Origin: Histomonas meleagridis
Taxonomy: Eukaryota; Parabasalia; Tritrichomonadida; Dientamoebidae
NCBI GenBank assembly: GCA_020186115.1
Contig: WSYJ01000060.1
Location: 1,426,001 to 1,490,000, forward strand
Length of the DNA: 64,000 nt
Direction of reading: 5' to 3'
Shown here: positions 1-9,289 of the stretch, in pieces
Layout: each line of letters starts with the position of its first letter
Position numbering within the stretch: position 1 is the first letter of the stretch
Notes under the pieces: generated by a model
Told to the model about the DNA's origin: nothing
Database searches by the model: none
Seen by the model: only the letters and a program-made list of their open reading frames with translations
Program-made: the position numbers and the translations under genes

Positions 1-720
1 TCAGGAATTGTTGAGCATCGTCAGGGTTATTGCTACGACATCGGCACAACAACTTCTGCTGCTGTGAACCACCCCAACTTTTTGAAAGACCCGTTAACGG
101 CCTCAAAAAGTGCCTACAAAAGTTACAAAGGAAGTGGTAATGGTTCCGCAATGCGTACAGCGCCTGTTGGATGTTTTGACTTTTGGAATGAAAAAGAAGT
201 GAAGAACAATGCAAAGTTGTTTGGATCAGCAACACATTATCATGAAGATTGTAATTGTGCTGCTGTACTCATATCATTATTAGTTTCAAGGTTTATACAA
301 CAAAGAGCTGGATTAATTGATGGTTTTGATATAGAAGAGACAGTGAAAGAATCAATTTCATTTACAAAATGTAAAGATCATCAATTATTACACCAAAATG
401 ACTTGGATAAACTAAAGTTAAATGGAAGCGAAAGTGGTTGGGCTATAACTGCTGCTTCTGCTGCTTTAGTGTGCTTAAGAAATAATTGGTCTTATGAAGA
501 AGCTTTAACTAAATTAATTTCATACGGAGGCGACGCTGATACAAACGCTGCTATTGCAGGAGCAGTGTTGGGCGCCAAGTATGGGTTTAAGGCAATTCCA
601 AAAAGATTAATGAAATATCTGTTTAACGGAAGTTGGATATATAAGGAATTGGAAAAGATGATAGCGGTAATGGGAATAGAACCACCACCATCACCTTTCA
701 ATGAGCTTTCATATGAATAA
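1..720 (+). CDS. ADP-ribosylglycohydrolase family protein (5' end cut by the window)
   Basis: The reading frame is open from base 1, so the N-terminus lies outside the window. Members of this family remove ADP-ribose from proteins or small molecules using a binuclear metal site. The segment GGDADTNAAIAGAVLGAKYG near the C-terminus is the family hallmark (metal-binding aspartates), and an earlier GSGNGSAMRTAP stretch and a THYHEDC-like stretch fit the same fold. About 240 residues remain, so perhaps the first third is missing. The stop is followed at once by AAA (TAAA), a possible overlapping poly(A) signal. The family assignment is firm; substrate is unknown. Confidence 0.9.
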   Translation, partial: SGIVEHRQGYCYDIGTTTSAAVNHPNFLKDPLTASKSAYKSYKGSGNGSAMRTAPVGCFDFWNEKEVKNNAKLFGSATHYHEDCNCAAVLISLLVSRFIQQRAGLIDGFDIEETVKESISFTKCKDHQLLHQNDLDKLKLNGSESGWAITAASAALVCLRNNWSYEEALTKLISYGGDADTNAAIAGAVLGAKYGFKAIPKRLMKYLFNGSWIYKELEKMIAVMGIEPPPSPFNELSYE

Positions 721-772
721 AACAAGTTATATCTTTAACGATTCGCTGTCACTTTTATGTAAACATATACAA

Positions 773-1432
773 GTTATTTGACACTTTTATCTCTTAGATC
801 CGTTCCTCTCTATTCATTTTAAGTTTCATTTTTTTATAATTGAATTGTTTTTAATCGTTTTGTATTCAATATTTTTTATGTGTTTTTTGTTTGTTATACC
901 ATTTTCTGATTATATTTCCAATTTTTTTGATGGTTTTCGTGAAAATAATCACAACAATCTAACATAATAATGTTATGAGAAAAAATGAAATTCATCTTGA
1001 GTTTAATAAATACAATGTAATTATTTTTTTTTAAATTATAATCAAACATGGAAATCTTCATACATGTAATAGAATAGCTCTATATGGTAATTATTCACAA
1101 GATGTAATGTGACGAGATCTTTCTTATTCTGTGTATGATTATTTTCCGTTCTGAGATATTCTTTGGAAAAAGTACTGAATAATTTCTTTCTTTCTTTTTT
1201 TTTATGATCCAATGCATACAATATTACATCATTTTAATTGGTATTTTCAAAAATATTTATTATATATAATATCATATATTTACGTGTTTATACGCAATGG
1301 GTGATATTTTGATTAAACTTATGATTCATATTTCCGAAAGTATTGAATGCAAAACGAGGAAAAACAATTATAAAAAATAATACTTAAAATGAATAGAGAG
1401 GAATGGATCTAAGAGACAAAATGAAATAAATC
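773..1432. mobile_element. Inverted-repeat (MITE-like) element, non-coding
   Basis: The left end (about 773-880) and the reverse complement of the right end (about 1330-1432) match over roughly 90 bp with small indels; both carry CTCTTAGATCC followed by TTCCTCTCTATTCATTTTAA. The interior of about 450 bp has no ORF. The right arm, with further sequence to about 1500, is found again at 28960-29165 in the opposite orientation. I see no clean target duplication, so the exact borders are uncertain. The structure is that of a small non-autonomous element, or a repeat unit in inverted tandem. Confidence 0.6.
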
Positions 1433-1689
1433 ACATCAAAATATTGTAGAAAATATTTAAAATAAAGTGATTGAGAGATATCGGAGAAATTTCAAAATAA
1501 AATTACTTGTTAACAAGTGCTAAAAATTAAAGTTATGAAAAATTGATTAAAGTATTAACGATCTATCTTCATCAAATAAATGCTTATGAATCAAAGTGTT
1601 TCCTTCGAGAAATGTATAAACGAGAAATGATACCTTCCAATCTTTTAATTTATGTGCATAATATCAAAATAAAAGCAATCAAGAAAATA

Positions 1690-2850
1690 AATTTCACATA
1701 TTAGAAATTCTTCAAAGTGATGATTTAAAAGAATTACAAAAAATTTCATCACAAAATAATTTTAATTTTAATCAAATAATTGATATGTCGTATTATAAAA
1801 GATATTCTTTTCTGTTTCGTCAAAAGGAAAATGTTTCTTTAATTGATTTTTGTGCGTTTTTTGGCTCAATTCAATGCTTTTAATTTTAAATTTTTAATGG
1901 TTAATGGATCAAATGTTCAAAACACTTTAAAATATGCAATTGCAAGTGGAAATATAGAAACCATCATTTATGTGAACATAATAATTCATCATTTGATGAA
2001 GAGTTAACAACAGCAATTGAATTTCATCGAAATGATATTTTTTATTATTTTTATGAAAAGAAACTTGGAAAAATTGGAGAAAGAAGAAAAATTATAAACA
2101 AAGATATCCAAACTGAATTAGGAATTCAATGTTTGAAGTTCATTAATTATGAAATTTTATCCTTTTTGGAAAAAGAAGGTCTATTAATAACTAATAATTC
2201 TCTCCAAACTGCGTCAATTAGCTTAAACAATCTTCCTTTAATTAGAATTTTTTTGATGGAAGTTTTCTGAAAAAAGAACTTTTTCTTGAACTTCTTAAAA
2301 AGGGAAATCCAATAGTTGTAAAATGGATCTTTATACAAAAGAAAATTGAAATTGATACTGAAGATGTTTAATTTAACTAATCATATGTTTTAAATTTTTA
2401 ATCAAAATTTCATTTAATTTTAAAGAGTTGCTTTTTTCTGGGAATCCAAACATAATTACTTTCAAGTGATCAAATTTCTTATAAAACAAGGTTTTAATTT
2501 TAATGTGAAAGATATTTGCTTGTTTTGATTGATATTTATTTTAATAATATTATTTTTCAAAATAATATTTGGAAATTATTTAAATAATTTTGTACAGCAC
2601 TTATTTGGGCATCTTCAAATGGTCATACAGAAATAGTTCAATTACTTCTTGAAAAAGATGGAATTGATATTAATGCTAAAGATATTTATTTGTTTTATTT
2701 GAATTTTTTTTTAATAATTTTCTATATCAAAATAATATTTGGAAATTATTCAAATTATTTAGAACAGCACTTATTTGTGCATCTTTAATTTACAGCATTG
2801 ACACAGTTAACTTAATAAAATATTAACGAAATCAATATATTTAAAAAAAA
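1690..2850 (+). pseudogene. Decayed DUF3447/ankyrin gene
   Basis: Translated pieces in several frames match the intact family member at 42050: KELQKISSQNNFNFNQ, then SLIDFCAFFGSIQCF, then an ankyrin-type NGSNVQNTLKYAIASGN. Stops and frame changes separate them (for example a TAA just after CAATGCTTT near 1880). From about 2400 two ankyrin units remain, with ACAGCA at 2594 and 2764, exactly 170 bp apart, the same spacing as in the better arrays. No start codon or continuous frame survives, so this is a dead copy. Confidence 0.75.
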
Positions 2851-3213
2851 AAAATTATTCTAATGAACTTATTTTCCTCAAAAATTGGTTTACATTTACA
2901 TAGATACATTTTTTGGTTAATTTTCTTTAAGTAGATTTTGATCAACCTTCAATTTTTTCCATCTAAACCAATTTAAAATTGAATGGTTTCTTTATCTCAG
3001 ATACCCCAGACTTCGTGGCCACAGCAACCCGAAAATAACTTCCCTGCCAAAATGCAACAGCCTTAGATATGCAAAAAAATGGTTTCGAAGCACAACATCA
3101 TGTGCAAATTTCTGAAAGTTTTTTTTTATAAAAAATAAACTTATCAATTCTTCGTTTTTTCAATAGTGGGCATCAATAAGTTTGAAAAAAAAATTACCAA
3201 TTTAGCTTTAGGG
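2851..3213. other. Intergenic stretch upstream of the Rab gene
   Basis: No coding potential is seen. It includes a more GC-balanced patch at 3000-3065 that has no recognisable RNA gene. The 3166-3213 part stays open in the Rab frame from a GTG but has no in-frame ATG. Confidence 0.5.
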
Positions 3214-3798
3214 ATGAATGCAGATGACAACGTAACATCACTAAAAATTGTCTTTATAGGTGATGCAAGTGTTGGAAAAACATCACTTATTAATAGGTAT
3301 TTTGAAGCATCTTTTTCAGAAAAATTTGGTCCTACTATTAGTGTAGGCTTTTATACTCAAGAATTTCAATTAGATGGTCATAATTTTAAAATCTTCGTAT
3401 ATGACACTGCAGGTCAAGAAATATACAAAAGTATTACAAAATTATATTATCGTAATGCAGCAGCAGCCATTGGTGTTTTTGACCTTGGCAATGAAGATAC
3501 TTTTTTGGATGTTCGTTATTGGATTCTAGAGTTTCATAACATTGTTCCAGATGCTTTAATTTATATTGCTGGGAACAAAATGGATAAAGCATATACTAAT
3601 GAAACACATGGTATAGTTAAGAAAGCTTTAAAATTTGCTGAAAAGAAAAAAATAAAATTATTTTTAACTTCAGCAAAAACAGGTGAATGTGTAGCAGAAA
3701 TGTTCGAAACGGCAATAAATGAAATTTGTATGAAACACATTGATTCAACCAATCAAGCTCTTATTCTTAATTCTGAAACACGATCAAAATGTTGCTAA
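3214..3798 (+). CDS. Rab-family small GTPase
   Basis: This is a membrane-traffic GTPase. In order the protein shows the P-loop GDASVGKTS, switch I with FGPTIS, the DTAGQE switch II, NKMD guanine specificity, TSAKT, and a C-terminal KCC that would be geranylgeranylated to anchor it to membranes. The frame is open upstream to a GTG at 3166, adding 16 residues, but ATG at 3214 gives a normal Rab N-terminus and trichomonads are not known to use GTG starts. It is flanked by dead DUF3447 copies and a dispersed repeat. Rab subclass cannot be assigned. Confidence 0.92.
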   Translation: MNADDNVTSLKIVFIGDASVGKTSLINRYFEASFSEKFGPTISVGFYTQEFQLDGHNFKIFVYDTAGQEIYKSITKLYYRNAAAAIGVFDLGNEDTFLDVRYWILEFHNIVPDALIYIAGNKMDKAYTNETHGIVKKALKFAEKKKIKLFLTSAKTGECVAEMFETAINEICMKHIDSTNQALILNSETRSKCC

Positions 3799-3920
3799 TT
3801 AAAATGAAACAAAACATGAAAATTTTTTAATCACTTTTAATTCAAATCCTAACTAAATTTGTGAACTTTTGATTCATTTTTTTTCTGACAGCTGTTATTG
3901 ATATGAGCATCATTTTAAAA

Positions 3921-4036
3921 TGGAATAAGTATCCCCTAAGTACAACAGTACTTAATGTTGTTTTTAAGAATTTAAAGATGAAGCAAAACGAAGACAATGA
4001 TAATTTTTTCATGAAAGATATTTTTTTTAATAAATT
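3921..4036 (+). repeat. Dispersed repeat, copy A
   Basis: About 115 bp beginning with a GGGGATACTT-type segment (here as AAGTATCCCC) next to the hairpin AAGTACAACAGTACTT at 3938-3953. It is closely similar to 33238-33362 and more distantly to 45468-45575, both in the opposite orientation. It lies 120 bp downstream of the Rab stop. Confidence 0.7.
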
Positions 4037-4129
4037 AATTCTATAATAATAATATCATAATATAACATGATGTATTCAATAAAATTTAAAATATAAAATA
4101 TTTTTAATGACATATCTATACAGTTTGTA

Positions 4130-4735
4130 CCTGATGATCAAAAACCGTTGATTTCAATATGCATATTCAAATAAAGAATGATTTTGTTCACATAAATGAA
4201 TGATTTCTTCATTTCCGCCTGCAGCTGCATATTTGCCTGTATTATATATTCGAGATCCATTTATAAGTAAATATTTAAAACATTTTACTGATGAAAAAAA
4301 TGCTGCATAATCAATTAGTGTAACTTTTTTTGATTGATGAATGACCACCTTTCATAAAGTGATGGTTTAATTTTCTGGTTAAAATCAAATTCATATGTGT
4401 TGATTGAAGAGATACGTTTGATAAAAATTGATATTTATTTAACGATTTTTTAATGAATTTCTTCTTCTTTTGTTTTAAGTATTTTTAAATAATTTAAGTA
4501 TGTTTTTGTGATGAAAATGCATTATAAACTATGTTACTTATAATGATATTAAATGTATTGGGAAAATGTGGAATCCTTCGAAGGATTCCATTGCTTTTTT
4601 AGCGGATACCTGGATGTTTTCTTCAGTTAAATTGAATATAGTTTTCTCAAGATCAATTAGGAATTTCAAGCAGGCTGATAGATTATTCAAATTTTTACCT
4701 CCTGCGCTCATTGTAGTACTGACATCATTAAGCAT
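4130..4735 (-). pseudogene. Truncated DUF3447 gene copy
   Basis: On the minus strand an N-terminal piece (from ATG at 4735, FLIDLEKTIFNLTEEN) and a downstream piece (VTLIDYAAFFSSVKCFKYLL, then AAAGGNEEIIHLCEQNH) match the family, but the segment in between is deleted or shifted and there is no single frame. The copy ends soon after HLCEQNH. It is a relic of the same family as the neighbouring 4937-7625 copy. Confidence 0.7.
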
Positions 4736-4936
4736 TTACTTTGGCGAAATCCCAATCATCATATAATTATGAAAATTTTTTCATTTTGATTTGCAAATCA
4801 TTTATAATTTATAACGATCATTATAAAGGTCTTTTTAAAAGTAAAATGTTATCAGTGTTTATTCATACTATACTGATTTGAAAAGTTTATATATAAATTT
4901 CCTTTATTATATTGAACAAAATGAAAATCTAATTGC

Positions 4937-7625
4937 TTATGAATATGAACAATTTTTACTTTGTGTGTTTGCGTTATTTTCAAATTCTTTTAGTAATTTC
5001 TTGATTTTTTTGGAACCATTATCAGAAGCAATCATTAATGATGTTTTAAATAATATGATTAAATTCCAAATGATTATTTGAGTCATCATATTATTAAAGT
5101 AATTATTAAATAAAAAATTTCAATATTTTTAATATTAATATTAATTCCTTCTTGTTCAAGAAATAATTTAACTATTTTTATATAACCATATTTAACTGCA
5201 TACATGAGTGCAGTTTCAAATGTTTCAAATAATTTCCTAATAACATTTTAAAATATTATATTTTAAAAATAAATTTTAAGCAAATCAATAAAATATCAAT
5301 CGCATTAACATCAATTCCTTCTTGTTTAAGAAGTAATTTAATTATTTCTCTTTGCCCATATAAAGATGCTTTCATAAGAGCAGTTTCAAATGTTTTAATT
5401 AATTTCCAAATATTATTTTGAATTAAAAAATTAATCAAAAAAATAATATACAGACCTAAATATTTATTTTTAAGATTAATGTCAACTCCATTTTGTTTAA
5501 GAAGAAATTTAACTAATTCTATGTCATTTTTAACTGCCAACATAAGAAGTGTTTCAAAATATTAAAAAAAATTCCAAATATTTTTTCGATATTTTGAATT
5601 AACGAAATAAATTTTAATTTATATATAGAAAAATCTTGTGAAAAAAAATCAATACTTTTTTCCCCAAGAAGTAATTTGAATATTTCAGTTTTATCTTTTA
5701 TATATGCATCAATAAGAGCAGTTCTAAATATTTTAAAGAGTTTCCCAATATTGTGTTGAGATCTCATATTAAACAATTAAATAGAATATGATATAAAAAA
5801 ACATCTCTAGCATTTACATCAATTCCTTCTTGTTTAAAAAGTAATTTAACTATTTCTACATGATTGTTTTTTAATGCACACAGAAGTGCTGTATTAAACT
5901 ATATATATAAAATCCAAAAATTATTTTGAAGTATGAAATTATTAAAATTCACTGAAAATAAAATTAATAAAGACCTTGAGCATTAATATCAATTCCTTCT
6001 TGTTCAAGAAGTAATTTAACTATTTCTGTATGACCATTTGAAGATGCTAAAATAAGTGCTGTATTAGATTATTTAAATAATTTCTAAATATTATTTTGAA
6101 ATAAAAAATTATTAAAATAAATATCAAATAAAACAAATAAATATCTTTATCATTAATATCAATTCTTTCTTGTTCAAGAAGTAATTTAACTATTTCTGTA
6201 TAACCTTTATCAGATGCTATAATAAGTGCTGTTTTAAATAATTGAAATAATTTCCAAATATTATTTTGAAATAAAAAATTATTAAAATAAAGATAAAATA
6301 AAACATATAAATATTTTTAGCATTAACATCAATTCCTTTTTGTTCAAGAAGTAATTTAACTATTTCTATATGACCTTCATCAGATGCATACATAAGTGCT
6401 GTTTTAAATAAATTAAATTATTTCCAAATATTATTTATAAAAATAAAATTTAAATAAGAAAAAAATATATCTTCATAATTAACATCAATTCCTCTTTTTT
6501 CAAGAAGTAATTTAACTATTTCTATATAACCTTTCCAAGATGCTTTCATAAGTGCTGTTTCAAATAATTTAAATAATTTCCAAATATTATTTTAAAATAT
6601 CAAATTATTAATATAAATATCTGCTATTTCATTAATATGAATTTCTTTTTTGGTAATTAAAAAGTTGAATAGTTCTATATTAAAAAAATTATATTTTATG
6701 AATAGAAAAATGGATAAAACAGGACGTTTAACAATTTTATTTTCATAAAGATAATAAAAAATATCATTTCGATGAAATTGAATTGCTGCTTCAAATGCAC
6801 CTTCAAACGATGAATGATTCTGTTCACATAAATGAATGATTTCAAGATTTCCACCTGTAACTGCATATTCACCTGTATTTTCTACACTTGCACCATTCAT
6901 AAGTAAATATTTAAAACATTTAACTGCTGAAAAAAATGCTGCATAATCAATTAATGTAACATAATAATCATTAACAAATGAACACCTTTCATAAAGTGAT
7001 GGTTCGATTGATTGATTAAAATCAAAATTATTTTGTGATGATATTTCTTGAAGTTTTTCTATATCATCATTTCTAATTATTTTTGCAATTTCATTTGGAT
7101 TATGTCCTTCTTTAATATATTTCTTATGGAGTTCCCAATCATTCTTTGATAGTTTTTCATAATTTTTATTGAAACTTTGATAGAATCGATACATGTTTAT
7201 GTCTTCATGTTTGGTTGTATAATGAGCAAAATATTCTGTCTTTTTCTTAAACGTGATGATGATATTAGATTTAGTTCAATCATTTGTTCAAGAAGATAAT
7301 TTGATTCTTGAGATTCTATTCCAAGAAGAAAATTAGTAAATGTTTCAATTATTTTTTGATTACTATTAACCTTTTTATTTTTGAAAATTTCTTTTATAAA
7401 AGAAACATAAACACCAAAATCATCAAAATGTAAAATAAAAGATGAATATATCAATCTACTGATCCATAAGTTAAAGTAATTTGAAATATTTTCATTATAA
7501 AGATTCATTACTGATTCAATAGATTTCAAGATATTAGTTTTATTCAAATCAAAAATAATTTTTTCAAGTAATTGGAGTGTTTTAGTAAATTGGTTATGAG
7601 GATTGGTTGGTTGATTTTTTTTCAT
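4937..7625 (-). pseudogene. DUF3447/ankyrin gene, frameshifted, with ankyrin unit array
   Basis: Starts at ATG 7625 with an N-terminal helical region (LLEKIIFDLNKTN), then the family core (NDWELHKKYIKEGHNPNEIA, DYAAFFSAVKCFKYLL) ending near 6592, then about ten ankyrin units down to a TAA at 4937. Near 7255-7275 the frame changes between the ISSSRL and EYFAHYTT parts, so the gene is broken by one small indel, or misassembled. The units from 6551 to 5037 sit 170 bp apart, give or take a few bases, except one of 156. The best-preserved reading at the end is a degenerate ankyrin unit with a terminal stop. Function of DUF3447 proteins is unknown; ankyrin repeats suggest protein binding. Confidence 0.7.
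4990..6590 (-). repeat. 170-bp ankyrin unit array (minus strand)
   Basis: About ten units. The RC of ACAGCACT (or variants) recurs at about 5037, 5207, 5377, 5545, 5714, 5885, 6055, 6225, 6395 and 6551. Each unit holds an EIVKLLLxQEGIDxNAKD-type ankyrin segment followed by an AT-rich spacer with no shared reading frame to the next unit. Confidence 0.85.
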
Positions 7626-8450
7626 TTTTTACTTTTCGTAGTTCTTGATTTTTGGTCCAAACGATAGATCTATCGGTTGTCAAATCTGAATGTTGTCATG
7701 GTTTTCTAAAACAGCACTTCGAATCCTTATCATCTTTGGGGGACTGCAAACAAAATAAAAGATTAAAAAAAATTAAAAAAATTGATTAAAAGAGTCAAAA
7801 CTTTCAAAAGATAAGATGAAATGTCTTGCAGAAAAACAATTTCATTAAGTTCACAGTTTATTATGATAACTTCAAAACGACCAAAAAAATTATTAAGACA
7901 TGCTCATTTTATAGATGCAGTTCTCAGATTATGTATCTCTATTTTAATCTAAAATTTGTTTTATTTAAGGAACCACTAATTTCTTTTTACAAGTAAGCAT
8001 TCAAATCCAAATGCTGCTTTTGTGATTGCATTGCGTACTAATCGACTTTTGCAATGCTTTTTTGTATTATCAGAGAAGAATTCTTTAAAAGAGATTTTTG
8101 GATACCCAGTTCACAAATTGCAAAAGCAACAGCATCTCATTGGAAGTAAGACCACCATTAAAAAAAACCCTGTACACCATGAGAAGGAAAAATTAGTGAT
8201 AAATTTTATGTTAAAAATTTATTCAGAATTCCTCACTGTGGCCAAATCCATGAATACCACAGATTCCTTATTTTTCATGTTTTCATCAATGAGGGATGAT
8301 TTTATTATATTGTATTGGTACATTTTTCAACTAATTATTAAATCGATGATATGAATAGGAACATTAATTTGAATTGTGCTCACACAGATGTGCATTGAAA
8401 GGAAAATAAATTTCAAAAGCTTCAGAGGAAAATAAATTTCCTTTCGTTGC
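7626..8450. other. Intergenic; possible transposase relic at about 8000-8250
   Basis: No intact gene. At 8080-8190 one frame gives PSSQIAKATASHWK, which resembles a helix-turn-helix of a Tc1/mariner-like transposase, but stops interrupt it and no catalytic motif is seen. An ORF of 110 codons at 8022-8354 (GTG start) is in another frame and looks like chance. Confidence 0.3.
7662..7675. promoter_or_regulatory. Palindrome upstream of DUF3447 gene
   Basis: CGATAGATCTATCG is a perfect 14-bp palindrome 37 bp before the ATG of the minus-strand gene at 7625. With its flanks it reads AACGATAGATCTATCGGTT, so each half has an AAC(C)GAT-like, Myb-type core. Two other family members also have inverted repeats at this place. 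Confidence 0.45.
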
Positions 8451-8470
8451 TTTGAAGGTTAACCTTCAAA
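8451..8470. promoter_or_regulatory. Perfect 20-bp palindrome upstream of the saposin-like gene
   Basis: TTTGAAGGTTAACCTTCAAA is an exact palindrome, 199 bp before the ATG at 8669. Just before it GGAAAATAAATTTC occurs twice (8400 and 8427). At 8489-8556 AACCGCC and GGCGGTT face each other 54 bp apart. These could be binding sites for dimeric regulators; no direct evidence. Confidence 0.4.
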
Positions 8471-8668
8471 AGTATTCAAAAGTGATCCAACCGCCTGAAC
8501 GAAGACGTTACTTGTTTGAATGGTTTATTTCAGCCCTATCGGCTATTTCGGCGGTTTTGAGCTCCCATAGAATTCTTCTACAAAAATGACTTTTGTTTCG
8601 AAATTTACGATCATAATTGAAAACATGTTTTGAATTCTCACAAATATTTGTGATGATTCATCACAAAC

Positions 8669-9289
8669 ATGTTTACTCTCCTTTTTGTTTGTGCTCTCCA
8701 ATCCATCGAAGTTGAGCCAGTCGAAATCCCAGAAGGCCTTTCGAACGCTGATGCATGCTCAATCTGCAAGACAGTCGTCGGTGGAATCGCCGGTTTCATT
8801 GGCGCCTCCCCAGTTCAATCCATTATCAAGCAATTAGCTCTTGGTCTCTGCAACAAATTCTCTGGTTCGGGCAACACACTCTGCAAGAACATTGTTAACA
8901 AGCTCCCAACAATCTTATCCTATCTTTCCAAGGGTCTCTCAAAGGCCAACGTTTGCAGCAGAATCAACGTTTGCAAGTCCAACGATGAAGAAATGCAATA
9001 TGAAATTCCTGAAGGAATCGCAAACAGGGCATCTGACTCATGCGGAATATGCAAAGAAGCACTCGCTGAGTACGAGTCTCTCATGAAGTTCACACTTGAA
9101 ACAGCATATGTATTGGACCTTGGCCTTTTGAAAGATGTGTACACACAAATATGTAATCAGTACAATGACCTTAAATCTCAATTGGCATGCAAAACAATAT
9201 TCCAAACATATATTTTCTCAATCAATGCAAATATCAAAAAAGGAAGGAACGTCGTTTTTCAATGCATTTTTGATTACAAAATTTGCTAA
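8669..9289 (+). CDS. Saposin-like (SAPLIP) secreted protein with two SapB domains
   Basis: The first 12 or so residues (MFTLLFVCALQS) look like a short signal peptide. Two saposin-B domains follow: residues ~30-100 with CSICK, LC, LC and VCSRINVC, and ~122-206 with CGICK, IC, AC, QC and KIC, each giving the six-cysteine pattern that makes three disulfides. Family members bind or permeabilise membranes; amoebapore-like SAPLIPs of trichomonads are thought to act on bacteria or host cells. The first domain uses more C-ending codons than its surroundings, a sign of high expression. TCATCA lies just before the ATG. Confidence 0.88.
   Translation: MFTLLFVCALQSIEVEPVEIPEGLSNADACSICKTVVGGIAGFIGASPVQSIIKQLALGLCNKFSGSGNTLCKNIVNKLPTILSYLSKGLSKANVCSRINVCKSNDEEMQYEIPEGIANRASDSCGICKEALAEYESLMKFTLETAYVLDLGLLKDVYTQICNQYNDLKSQLACKTIFQTYIFSINANIKKGRNVVFQCIFDYKIC

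Noticed and set aside
3000-3070. Possible small structured RNA upstream of the Rab gene
   Set aside because: Slightly richer in GC, but no consistent stem or known box motif.
3166-3213. GTG-started extension of the Rab gene
   Set aside because: An ATG at 3214 gives a normal Rab N-terminus; GTG starts are not expected in this lineage.
5700-6600. Centromere-like or satellite nature of the 170-bp repeat
   Set aside because: The size resembles alpha-satellite units, but every unit carries a conserved ankyrin coding segment downstream of a gene core.
8022-8354. 110-codon ORF
   Set aside because: GTG start, low-complexity end, and a transposase-like reading lies in a different frame with stops.
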